Assembly (NCBI GenBank): GCA_002683515.1 | Contig: NYTN01000070.1 | Location: 1-23,717, forward strand | Source: Rhodobiaceae bacterium | GTDB taxonomy: Bacteria > Pseudomonadota > Alphaproteobacteria > RS24 | Direction of reading: 5' to 3' | Length of the DNA stretch: 23,717 nucleotides | In this document: in pieces, positions 7,046 through 14,552 of the stretch | Layout: each line of letters opens with the position of its first letter | Numbering within the stretch: position 1 is the stretch's first letter | Notes under the pieces: model-generated | What the model saw: only the letters and a program-made list of their open reading frames with translations | Told to the model about the DNA's origin: nothing | Databases searched by the model: none | Program-made: the position numbers and the translations under genes

Positions 7046-7425
7046 TGTCTGAAATGCGTACACCGCTTTCTCGCGTGCGGGGTCTTGGATCCGCCAAAAA
7101 AGGCACGGAGCATTTTTGGCTTCAACGTGTCACCGCGCTGGCCAATATTCCACTTGCCATTTTCTTCGTCAGTGCAATGGTTGCCCATGCAGGGGCTGAT
7201 TATGTGACCGTCACAGCCTTCCTGTCTCGCCCGATTGTGGCGCTTGTCATGCTTTTATTGATTTTAAGTATGGTTTGGCACATGCGTTTGGGTTTACAAG
7301 TCGTTATAGAAGACTATATCCATGGTCATATGGCCAAACTCTTGGCGCTTATTCTGAATACCTTTTTTGCCTTAGCTATCGGTACCTCAAGTGTACTGGC
7401 CATCTTGAAACTTACACTGGCCTAA
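7045..7425 (+). CDS. sdhD: Succinate dehydrogenase membrane anchor subunit
   Basis: SdhD is the second small membrane anchor of complex II, completing the quinone pocket and heme site with SdhC. The 126-residue protein has the family stretch HFWLQRVTALANIPLA at residues 23-38 and then H79-MRLGLQVVIEDY (H79, D90, Y91 align with the E. coli heme/quinone residues H71, D82, Y83). Hydrophobic segments lie at about 30-50, 60-85 and 98-122. SdhD is usually the least conserved subunit, but these motifs and the position between sdhC and sdhA settle it. Start overlaps the sdhC stop by one base. Confidence 0.95.
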   Translation: MSEMRTPLSRVRGLGSAKKGTEHFWLQRVTALANIPLAIFFVSAMVAHAGADYVTVTAFLSRPIVALVMLLLILSMVWHMRLGLQVVIEDYIHGHMAKLLALILNTFFALAIGTSSVLAILKLTLA

Positions 7426-7447
7426 ACGGCCGCGCGTGGAGTAAAGA

Positions 7448-9244
7448 ATGAGTGAATACGAATATATAGACCACACTTATGATGTTGTTGTTGTTGGCGC
7501 TGGCGGTTCAGGCTTGCGTGCTGCGCTTGGTTGTGCCGAACGGGGTCTCAAAACAGCATGTATTTCAAAAGTTTTCCCAACGCGATCACACACAGTTGCG
7601 GCGCAGGGCGGTATTTCTGCCGCGCTTGGCAATATGGGTGATGATGATTGGCGCTGGCACATGTATGACACCGTGAAGGGGTCAGACTGGCTTGGCGATC
7701 AAGACGCGATTGAATATCTTTGCCGTAACGCATCGGAGGCGGTTTATGAGCTTGAGCATTTTGGTGTGCCTTTCTCCAGAACCGATGAAGGTAAGATTTA
7801 CCAACGCCCCTTTGGTGGTATGACTACTAATTTTGGCGAAGGTATTGCACAGCGCACTTGCGCAGCTGCTGACCGCACAGGTCATGCAATTTTACATACG
7901 CTTTACGGACAATCACTTCGTCATTCTACTGAATTTTTCATTGAGTATTTCGCGCTTGATTTGATGATGGATGATGAAGGCCGATGTATTGGTATCACTG
8001 CATTGTGCATGGCAGACGGATCACTTCATCGTTTCAGAGCGCATGAAACTATTCTTGCGACAGGTGGATACGGGCGTGCCTATTTCTCGGCGACGTCTGC
8101 CCACACATGTACAGGTGATGGTTCGGCTATGGCCGTGCGTGCCGGATTACCTTTACAGGATATGGAATTTGTCCAATTCCACCCAACAGGTATTTATGGT
8201 GCAGGTTGTCTGATTACCGAAGGTTCACGCGGTGAAGGCGGTATTCTTATCAACTCCGAAGGTGAGCGTTTTATGGAACGCTATGCGCCATCTGCTAAAG
8301 ATTTGGCGTCCCGCGATGTTGTTTCGCGCTCCATGACGATTGAAATTCGTGAAGGGCGCGGCGTGGGGCCACAAAACGATCACATCTATCTACATCTAGA
8401 TCACCTCGACCCCGATGTACTGGCAGAACGCCTGCCGGGTATTTCAGAGAGTGCGCGCATTTTTGCAGGTGTGGATGTTACGAAAGAACCGATCCCAGTT
8501 CTGCCAACTGTGCATTATAATATGGGCGGTATTCCAACCAATTATCACGGTGAAGTACTGAATCCGACTGAAAGCGAACCGGATCGAACTGTTCCCGGTC
8601 TAATGGCGATTGGTGAAGCCGCGTGTGTATCCGTTCACGGTGCCAATCGTCTTGGTTCCAACTCACTGATTGATCTTGTTGTGTTTGGTCGCGCATCCGC
8701 CATTCGGGCAGCTGAGTTGGTTTCGCCAGGTCAGTCACATGCGGCAATGCCAGCTGATGCCGGACAAAACGCAATTGATCGTCTAGATCACTTCCGCAAT
8801 TCAGAGGGAAGCACACCGACCTCAGAACTTCGCCTTGAGATGCAACGTACTATGCAGGAAAATTGCGCAGTATTCCGTTCCGGTGAAGTATTGGAAGAAG
8901 GTTGCCAGCGCATGCGTAAGGTTGTTGAGGGCATGTCCGACATTTCCGTGTCTGATCGCTCCTTGATTTGGAATTCCGATTTGATTGAAACGCTTGAATT
9001 TGACAATCTTGTGGTTCAGGCAGTCACGACAGTTGAAGGCGCAAATGCCCGTAAGGAAAGCCGTGGCGGTCATGCCCGTGAAGATTTCCCGGATCGCGAT
9101 GATGAGGACTGGATGAAGCATACTTTGGTATGGGTCGGCAGTACGCAAGAAGGTGCTAGGCCAACTATTGGGTATCGCCCTGTACACGAACACACTCTGA
9201 CAAATGAAATCAGTTACATTGAACCCAAAACGCGCGTTTACTAA
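7448..9244 (+). CDS. sdhA: Succinate dehydrogenase flavoprotein subunit
   Basis: SdhA oxidises succinate to fumarate using covalently bound FAD, on the cytoplasmic face of the membrane. The 598-residue length is normal. The N-terminal FAD motif VVVGAGGSGLRAA is followed by the FAD-linking histidine H48 in RSHTVAAQGG. Further along are ILATGGYGRAY, the active-site loop SRGEGG near residue 261, HYNMGGIPTN, and the C-terminal HGANRLGSNSLIDLVVFGR. GGAG lies at 7438-7441, 6 bases before the ATG. sdhB follows after 18 bases. It is complete and I see no missing key residue. Identification is firm. Confidence 0.98.
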   Translation: MSEYEYIDHTYDVVVVGAGGSGLRAALGCAERGLKTACISKVFPTRSHTVAAQGGISAALGNMGDDDWRWHMYDTVKGSDWLGDQDAIEYLCRNASEAVYELEHFGVPFSRTDEGKIYQRPFGGMTTNFGEGIAQRTCAAADRTGHAILHTLYGQSLRHSTEFFIEYFALDLMMDDEGRCIGITALCMADGSLHRFRAHETILATGGYGRAYFSATSAHTCTGDGSAMAVRAGLPLQDMEFVQFHPTGIYGAGCLITEGSRGEGGILINSEGERFMERYAPSAKDLASRDVVSRSMTIEIREGRGVGPQNDHIYLHLDHLDPDVLAERLPGISESARIFAGVDVTKEPIPVLPTVHYNMGGIPTNYHGEVLNPTESEPDRTVPGLMAIGEAACVSVHGANRLGSNSLIDLVVFGRASAIRAAELVSPGQSHAAMPADAGQNAIDRLDHFRNSEGSTPTSELRLEMQRTMQENCAVFRSGEVLEEGCQRMRKVVEGMSDISVSDRSLIWNSDLIETLEFDNLVVQAVTTVEGANARKESRGGHAREDFPDRDDEDWMKHTLVWVGSTQEGARPTIGYRPVHEHTLTNEISYIEPKTRVY

Positions 9245-9262
9245 TAAATTAAGGAAGCAGTT

Positions 9263-10042
9263 ATGGTTGAGATTGCCCTGCCCAAAAATTCCCGTGTCCA
9301 AAAAGGGATTGTTCACAAAGCCGATAAGAGGCTTGAAAAACCTCGGACACTAAAAATTTATCGTTGGGATCCAGAAGACCCAGCAAACCCACGGATGGAT
9401 ACTTACGAGATTGATGCTGCCGATTGTGGGCCTATGCTTTTGGATGCGCTTATTAAAATCAAAAATGAGATTGATCCGACGCTGACATTCCGCAGATCTT
9501 GCCGGGAAGGTATTTGTGGCTCTTGCGCTATGAATATAGACGGACAAAATACGTTGGCCTGTACGAAAGGCCTTGATGAGACCAAGGGGAAAATTACTGT
9601 TCGTCCTCTGCCGCACATGCCGGTCATTAAAGACTTGGTGCCTGATTTAACAAATCTATACGCGCAGTATCAGTCTATTGAGCCATGGCTAAAAACCGAT
9701 ACGCCGCAACCGCAAAGTGAGTGGAAGCAATCTCGAGAAGATCGCGAAAAGCTGGATGGCCTCTATGAGTGTATTTTGTGCGCTTGTTGTTCTACATCCT
9801 GCCCGTCTTACTGGTGGAATTCAGATAAATATCTTGGACCGGCGGTATTGTTGCAAGCTTATCGCTGGCTTATTGACAGTCGGGACGAGGCGACAGGTGA
9901 GCGTCTGGATGACTTGGAAGATCCATTCCGGGTCTATCGCTGTCATACAATTATGAATTGTGCCAAGGCTTGTCCTAAAGGGTTATCTCCGGCCAAGGCC
10001 ATTTCTGAGATTAAAAAAATGATGGTGACCCGAGAGGTTTAA
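9263..10042 (+). CDS. sdhB: Succinate dehydrogenase iron-sulfur subunit
   Basis: SdhB passes electrons from SdhA flavin to quinone through three iron-sulfur clusters. In the 259-residue protein the [2Fe-2S] cysteines are C80, C85, C88 and C100 (SCREGICGSC and LAC). The [4Fe-4S]/[3Fe-4S] cysteines start at C170-ILC-A-CC-STSC (C170, C173, C176, C180) and continue in RCHTIMNCAKACPKG. PSYWWN after the cluster is typical. It closes the sdhCDAB set in the common alphaproteobacterial order. zapE follows after 70 bases with no obvious terminator between, so read-through is likely. Identification is firm. Confidence 0.98.
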   Translation: MVEIALPKNSRVQKGIVHKADKRLEKPRTLKIYRWDPEDPANPRMDTYEIDAADCGPMLLDALIKIKNEIDPTLTFRRSCREGICGSCAMNIDGQNTLACTKGLDETKGKITVRPLPHMPVIKDLVPDLTNLYAQYQSIEPWLKTDTPQPQSEWKQSREDREKLDGLYECILCACCSTSCPSYWWNSDKYLGPAVLLQAYRWLIDSRDEATGERLDDLEDPFRVYRCHTIMNCAKACPKGLSPAKAISEIKKMMVTREV

Positions 10043-10112
10043 TTACTCTGGCTCATTTCTGCGACTTATTTCTGGGCTGGTCAAACGGCATCGATATCAG
10101 TAAACCCTCATT

Positions 10113-11231
10113 ATGAACTCGGAGCCTCTCGCAAAATATAATGCGCTGATTGAGAGCGGTATTCTTCAGCCTGATATTGGTCAAGCGGATGTTGTTGCGC
10201 GCCTGAATAGCTTACACGACGCTCTCAAGCCGACAGGTCTTTCTCAAATTTTTAAAAAAAATCCCTCTCCACGAGGGATTTATATTTATGGCGATGTTGG
10301 GCGCGGTAAGTCCATGCTTATGGATTTGTTTTATGAAAGTATTACGGATCAAAGAAAAAGACGTGTTCATTTTCATGCTTTTATGCAGGAGGTGCATGAT
10401 CGTATTCATCATTATCGTCAGCAACTTAAGCAAGGTCTTGTACGGGGGGATGACCCCATTCCGCCTGTCGCTTCTGCCTTGGCAAAATCTGCGCGACTGC
10501 TATGTTTCGATGAGTTTCAGGTCAAGGATATTGCCGATGCTTCTATTCTTGGTCGTCTATTCGAAGTATTGTTTTCTGCAGGGGTCATTGTGGTGGCAAC
10601 TTCAAATCGTATCCCGGATGAGCTTTATCAGGGGGGGCTGAATCGCCATCGCTTTTTACCATTTATCGACTCGCTAAAAACCCGTGTTGATGTGCTGTAT
10701 CTCGACAGTCCTACAGATTATCGCCTCGACAGACTGAAAGGCTATCCTGTTTGGTTCAAACCTTTAGGCTCATTCGCCAGAAGTGAAATGAATAATGCTT
10801 TTATCCGCATGACGGGTGGCGCGGAAGCTAAACGTACTAATATCAAAGTCAAAGGGCGTGAGGTGATTATCCCAAGTTCGGCGCAAGGTGTGGCGCGATT
10901 TGAATTTACGGATCTGTGTGCGGCCAATCTGGGGGTAGTTGACTATCTTGAATTGGCGCGAACTTTCCACACGATTTTCATTGATAATATCCCTGTTCTC
11001 TCACCTGAACGGCGCAATGAAGCTATCAGATTTGTAAATCTGATTGATGCGCTTTACGAGCATAAGGCAAAATTACTGGCCTCCGCTGAGGCTGAGCCTT
11101 CTGAGCTTTATCCTCTGGGTGACTCTGCATTTGAATTTCGTCGAACGGCTTCAAGGTTACATGAGATGCAATCGGAAGACTATTTCAGTCTCGGGCATAA
11201 TTCAGGCGCAGATATGATTGAAGAGGCCTGA
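10113..11231 (+). CDS. zapE: AFG1-family ATPase, cell division protein ZapE
   Basis: AFG1/ZapE proteins are AAA-like P-loop ATPases. E. coli ZapE acts at the Z-ring under low oxygen, and the mitochondrial homologue Afg1/LACE1 helps handle respiratory-chain subunits. The 372-residue protein has Walker A GDVGRGKS (60-67), Walker B LLCFDE (129-134) with QVKDIADA after it, and the sensor stretch ATSNRIPDELYQGGLNR. The C-terminal RTFHTIFIDNIPVLSPERRNEA is family-typical. The ATG at 10113 lacks a clear ribosome binding site, but the N-terminal alignment fits. Its place between sdhB and mdh recurs in alphaproteobacteria and agrees with a respiratory link (inference). An inverted repeat that reads as a terminator on the opposite strand lies near its 5' end. 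Confidence 0.92.
   Translation: MNSEPLAKYNALIESGILQPDIGQADVVARLNSLHDALKPTGLSQIFKKNPSPRGIYIYGDVGRGKSMLMDLFYESITDQRKRRVHFHAFMQEVHDRIHHYRQQLKQGLVRGDDPIPPVASALAKSARLLCFDEFQVKDIADASILGRLFEVLFSAGVIVVATSNRIPDELYQGGLNRHRFLPFIDSLKTRVDVLYLDSPTDYRLDRLKGYPVWFKPLGSFARSEMNNAFIRMTGGAEAKRTNIKVKGREVIIPSSAQGVARFEFTDLCAANLGVVDYLELARTFHTIFIDNIPVLSPERRNEAIRFVNLIDALYEHKAKLLASAEAEPSELYPLGDSAFEFRRTASRLHEMQSEDYFSLGHNSGADMIEEA
10254..10281 (-). terminator. Terminator-like hairpin on the antisense strand inside zapE
   Basis: The arms 10259-10267 (AAATCCCTC) and 10273-10281 (GAGGGATTT) are perfect 9-base complements with a 5-base loop. Read on the minus strand the stem runs into eight Ts (complement of the A run 10254-10261), the form of an intrinsic terminator. 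On the plus strand the hairpin is followed by the weaker U-rich tract TATATTTATG. The encoded residues (NPSPRGIY) are family-conserved, so chance through codon use cannot be excluded. Confidence 0.4.
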
Positions 11232-11316
11232 AGAGGTAAAGGTTGACTGTATCGGGGTTGCATCAAGCTTCTAAAAAAGGTAACTGAAAGATGCAATTCA
11301 CTAATGGAGGTTTCCC

Positions 11317-12279
11317 ATGGCACGCAAAAAAATAGCACTTATCGGTGGCGGACAAATCGGCGGCACGCTGGCACATCTTGCTGGGCTTAAAGAGCTTGGT
11401 GATGTTGTAATATTTGACATTGTTGATGGTGTGCCTCAGGGCAAAGCACTCGACCTTGCGCAAAGCTCCACAGTAAGTCATTTTGATGCGGATCTTAAAG
11501 GGACAAAGTCCTATGCTGCCATTAAAGGCGCAGATGTTGTTATTGTTACTGCTGGTATTCCCCGTAAGCCGGGTATGAGCCGTGATGATTTGCTGAGTAT
11601 TAATCTTAAAGTGATGAGCCAGGTTGGTGAAGGCATAAAAAAATATGCACCGAAAGCCTTTGTGATTTGTATCACTAATCCGCTGGATGCAATGGTATGG
11701 GCGCTGCAAAAAGCGTGTGGCTTGCCTAAAAATATGGTCGTTGGCATGGCGGGTGTACTTGACTCTGCTCGCTTCCGTTATTTCCTTGCCGATGAAATGA
11801 ATGTTTCAGTCAAAGATGTCACAGCATTTGTGCTGGGTGGGCATGGTGACACAATGGTGCCATCTGTGCGGTATTCCACTGTTGCCGGTATTCCTTTGCC
11901 GGATTTGGTGAAAATGAAATGGATTACACAGAAAAAAGTAGATGAAATTGTCCAGCGAACACGCGACGGCGGCGCTGAAATCGTTGCTCTTTTGAAAAAC
12001 GGGTCTGCCTTCTACGCCCCTGCAGCCGCTGCAATTGAAATGGCTGAAAGTTATATGAAAGACCAAAAGCGTGTGCTGCCGTGTGCAGCGCATCTTAACG
12101 GTCAATACGGCCAAAAAGGTCTTTATGTTGGGGTTCCGGTGGTCATTGGCGCTAAAGGGGTCGAAAAAATAGTGGAAATAAAGCTTGATAATGCCGAACG
12201 TGCAGGTTTTAGAAAATCAGTTACGGCAGTAAAGGGTCTGATTAAAGATTGTCAAAAGATTGATCCCAAGCTGAAATAA
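11317..12279 (+). CDS. mdh: Malate dehydrogenase (LDH-like type)
   Basis: Mdh oxidises malate to oxaloacetate with NAD+, the last step of the TCA cycle. The 320-residue protein is of the lactate-dehydrogenase-like group used by alphaproteobacteria and Bacillus. The NAD motif is GGGQIGG near residues 9-15. Substrate arginines R83 and R89 lie in AGIPRKPGMSRDD; R83 in the loop marks malate rather than lactate specificity. The catalytic histidine is H176 in GGHGDTM, with ITNPLDAM and LDSARFR also present. GGAGG (11306-11310) is 6 bases before the ATG, the strongest ribosome binding site in the region. The 85-base gap after zapE shows no clear promoter. A 197-base structured gap separates it from sucC. 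Confidence 0.97.
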   Translation: MARKKIALIGGGQIGGTLAHLAGLKELGDVVIFDIVDGVPQGKALDLAQSSTVSHFDADLKGTKSYAAIKGADVVIVTAGIPRKPGMSRDDLLSINLKVMSQVGEGIKKYAPKAFVICITNPLDAMVWALQKACGLPKNMVVGMAGVLDSARFRYFLADEMNVSVKDVTAFVLGGHGDTMVPSVRYSTVAGIPLPDLVKMKWITQKKVDEIVQRTRDGGAEIVALLKNGSAFYAPAAAAIEMAESYMKDQKRVLPCAAHLNGQYGQKGLYVGVPVVIGAKGVEKIVEIKLDNAERAGFRKSVTAVKGLIKDCQKIDPKLK

Positions 12280-12380
12280 GACTGCTGTGGGGGGTCTCCT
12301 ATAGTAATTTCTTGCAATTCATTAATAAGTAATACTTTATTTATGAAAAATAGCCTAACAAGGCAACATGGCGACAAAAA

Positions 12381-12417
12381 AAGCTTATTTTTGCGGTTTA
12401 ACGAGCCGATTAAGCTT
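12381..12417 (+). promoter_or_regulatory. Hairpin in the sucC leader
   Basis: AAGCTTA (12381-12387) and TAAGCTT (12411-12417) form a perfect 7-bp outer stem. Inside, CGGTTT (12394-12399) and GAGCCG (12403-12408) can form a 6-bp stem with two G-U pairs and an AAC loop. It lies in the 197-base mdh-sucC gap, about 60 bases before the sucC start. It matches no riboswitch class that I recognise, and no promoter in this gap is convincing. Confidence 0.35.
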
Positions 12418-12441
12418 GTCTGCCTTAGGTCAATCAGTTAG

Positions 12442-12470
12442 CCTCAGCTCAATTAAATTCAATCTGAGGG
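12442..12470 (+). promoter_or_regulatory. Hairpin that can mask the sucC ribosome binding site
   Basis: CCTCAG (12442-12447) is the exact complement of CTGAGG (12464-12469) across a 16-base AT-rich loop. The GAGGG at 12466-12470 is the only ribosome binding site for sucC (6 bases before its ATG), so the 3' arm sequesters it when folded. This is the layout of a translational switch, thermosensor or small-RNA target, but no ligand or regulator is implied by sequence. Confidence 0.4.
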
Positions 12471-12476
12471 TTAATA

Positions 12477-13646
12477 ATGAATATTCATGAGTATCAGGCC
12501 AAGGCTGTTTTAAAAGGCTTTGGCGTATCTGTACCGCAGGGAGGTATTGCTTTTTCCCCTGATGAGGCGGTTCAGCATGCTGAAAGCCTTGGCGGTCCGG
12601 TATGGGTTGTTAAAGCACAAATTCACGCAGGTGGTCGCGGTAAAGGCGGTGGTGTAAAAGTCGTTAAATCTGTAGATGACGTTCGCGCCGAAGCGGATCG
12701 TATGCTCGGCATGACCCTAGTTACCCACCAAACAGGCCCTGAAGGCAAAGAAGTTGGCAGGGTTTATATTGAAGAAGGCTCCGAAATTGAACGTGAGCTA
12801 TATCTCTCAATTCTTGTGGATCGTGCGACCTCTAAAGTGTCCTTCATTGCCTCAACCGAAGGCGGTATGGATATTGAGGAAGTGGCGGCCGAAACGCCCG
12901 AAAAGATTTTAACTGTGGGCGTTGACCCAATTGCGGGCATGACTGATGCAAATGGCCAAGAAATCGCTTCAGCTCTTGAACTGACCGGTAATCAAGTCGA
13001 TCAATGTGTATCGCTTGTCAAAAATCTTTACAAAGCTTTTGTTGATACTGATATGAGTCTGCTTGAGATTAACCCGCTGGTTGTTAACGGTGCCGGTGAT
13101 TTGATTTGTCTCGATGCAAAAGTCAACTTTGATAGCAATGCCTTATATCGTCATGACGATATTGTGGAATTACGTGATCTTTCTGAGGAAGATCCAGCTG
13201 AAGTTGAAGCGTCAAAATATGACCTCAGCTATGTCAAGCTGGATGGATCAATCGGCTGCATGGTGAACGGCGCCGGGCTGGCTATGGCGACCATGGATAT
13301 CATTAAGCTCTATGGTGAAGAGCCTGCAAATTTTCTGGATGTAGGCGGTGGTGCTACTAAAGAAAAAGTTACCGAGGCCTTTAAAATCATCCTGTCTGAT
13401 TCAAACGTCAAAGGTATTTTGGTGAATATTTTTGGTGGAATTATGCGTTGTGACATTATTGCGGAGGGTGTGATTGCGGCGGCGTCTGAACTTGCTCTTT
13501 CTGTGCCTCTGGTAGTTCGTCTTGAAGGGACGAATGTCGAAAAAGGTAAGGAAATTATGGCGGCTTCGGGCCTAGCTATTATTCCTGCCGATAATCTTGA
13601 GGATGCTGCAGAAAAAATTGTTGCCGCTGTTAGGGAGGCCGCGTGA
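12477..13646 (+). CDS. sucC: Succinyl-CoA synthetase beta subunit
   Basis: SucC is the ATP-grasp, nucleotide-binding subunit of succinyl-CoA synthetase, which converts succinyl-CoA to succinate while making ATP or GTP. The 389-residue protein begins MNIHEYQAKAVL, with HAGGRGKGGGV near residues 45-58, the IEEGSEIERELYLSI stretch, and the subunit-interface motif NIFGGIMRCD at 317-326. GAGGG lies 6 bases before the ATG and within a possible hairpin. Its TGA stop overlaps the sucD ATG (TGATG), coupling the subunits for equal production. Identification is firm; nucleotide preference cannot be told from sequence by eye. Confidence 0.97.
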   Translation: MNIHEYQAKAVLKGFGVSVPQGGIAFSPDEAVQHAESLGGPVWVVKAQIHAGGRGKGGGVKVVKSVDDVRAEADRMLGMTLVTHQTGPEGKEVGRVYIEEGSEIERELYLSILVDRATSKVSFIASTEGGMDIEEVAAETPEKILTVGVDPIAGMTDANGQEIASALELTGNQVDQCVSLVKNLYKAFVDTDMSLLEINPLVVNGAGDLICLDAKVNFDSNALYRHDDIVELRDLSEEDPAEVEASKYDLSYVKLDGSIGCMVNGAGLAMATMDIIKLYGEEPANFLDVGGGATKEKVTEAFKIILSDSNVKGILVNIFGGIMRCDIIAEGVIAAASELALSVPLVVRLEGTNVEKGKEIMAASGLAIIPADNLEDAAEKIVAAVREAA

Positions 13647-14521
13647 TGTCAGTACTCGTTGGAAAAGAAACCAAAATTATTTGTCAGGGCTTTACAGGTA
13701 GCCAGGGCACGTTCCACTCAGAACAGGCGATTGCATACGGCACACAAATGGTCGGCGGCGTAACGCCAAAGCGCGGTGGTGAAACCCATCTAGGTCTGCC
13801 CGTTTTTGATACAGTGGCAGAAGCAGTTGACAAAACGGGCGCAACGGCAAGCGCGATTTATGTGCCGCCACCTTTTGCTGCCAACGCAATTCTCGAGGCT
13901 ATTGAAGCTGAGATTGAGCTTGCTGTCTGTATTACCGAGGGAATCCCGGTTATGGATATGATTAAGGTCAAAAGTGCGTTGCAGGGATCTAAGACAAGGT
14001 TAGTTGGTCCGAACTGCCCAGGCGTTATAACGCCGGGCGAATGTAAAATCGGTATCATGCCCGGTCATATTCACCGGCCTGGCAGTGTTGGTATAGTTTC
14101 GCGCTCAGGTACGTTGACCTATGAAGCAGTGGCACAAACAACTGCGGCGGGTCTGGGTCAGTCGACTTGTATCGGTATTGGCGGTGACCCTGTTAACGGC
14201 ACAAACTTTATTGACTGTTTGGAATTGTTTATTGGTGATGAACAAACCGAGTCTATCATTATGATTGGTGAAATCGGTGGTTCAGCTGAGGAAGAAGCAG
14301 CAGAGTTTTTAAAATCATCAGCGGTTAAAAAGCCGGTTGTTGGTTTCATCGCTGGTGTTACCGCACCTCCCGGGCGTCGTATGGGCCATGCCGGTGCTAT
14401 TATTTCAGGCGGTAAAGGTGGTGCTGAAGATAAAATGGAAGCGATGCGTTCAGCAGGAATTACGGTGTCTCCGTCACCTGCAGCATTAGGCACTACATTG
14501 TCCCAGATATTAAACGGCTAG
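13646..14521 (+). CDS. sucD: Succinyl-CoA synthetase alpha subunit
   Basis: SucD binds CoA and carries the phosphohistidine intermediate of succinyl-CoA synthetase. The phosphorylated histidine is H248 in RMGHAGAIISGG, with a CoA-binding QGFTGSQGTFHS near the N-terminus, GPNCPGVITPGE in the middle and GIGGDPVNGTNF further on. I chose the ATG at 13646 (291 residues): it overlaps the sucC TGA and lies 7 bases after GGGAGG (13633-13638). An in-frame GTG at 13643 would add one residue and is less likely. sucA follows 31 bases later. Identification is firm. Confidence 0.97.
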   Translation: MSVLVGKETKIICQGFTGSQGTFHSEQAIAYGTQMVGGVTPKRGGETHLGLPVFDTVAEAVDKTGATASAIYVPPPFAANAILEAIEAEIELAVCITEGIPVMDMIKVKSALQGSKTRLVGPNCPGVITPGECKIGIMPGHIHRPGSVGIVSRSGTLTYEAVAQTTAAGLGQSTCIGIGGDPVNGTNFIDCLELFIGDEQTESIIMIGEIGGSAEEEAAEFLKSSAVKKPVVGFIAGVTAPPGRRMGHAGAIISGGKGGAEDKMEAMRSAGITVSPSPAALGTTLSQILNG

Positions 14522-14552
14522 CTGTTTCAGACCGTAAGGAAAGTTTACGTTT

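Noticed and set aside
11243..11274. Promoter for mdh starting with TTGACT at 11243
   Set aside because: No acceptable -10 element at 16-18 bases; the nearest T/A-rich hexamer is about 20 bases away.
12282..12300. Intrinsic terminator right after mdh
   Set aside because: AGAC/GTCT could form a short stem but no T-run follows.
12312..12340. sigma70 promoter in the mdh-sucC gap (TTGCAA at 12312)
   Set aside because: The -10 candidates at allowed spacing match only about half of the consensus positions, so the case is too weak to annotate.
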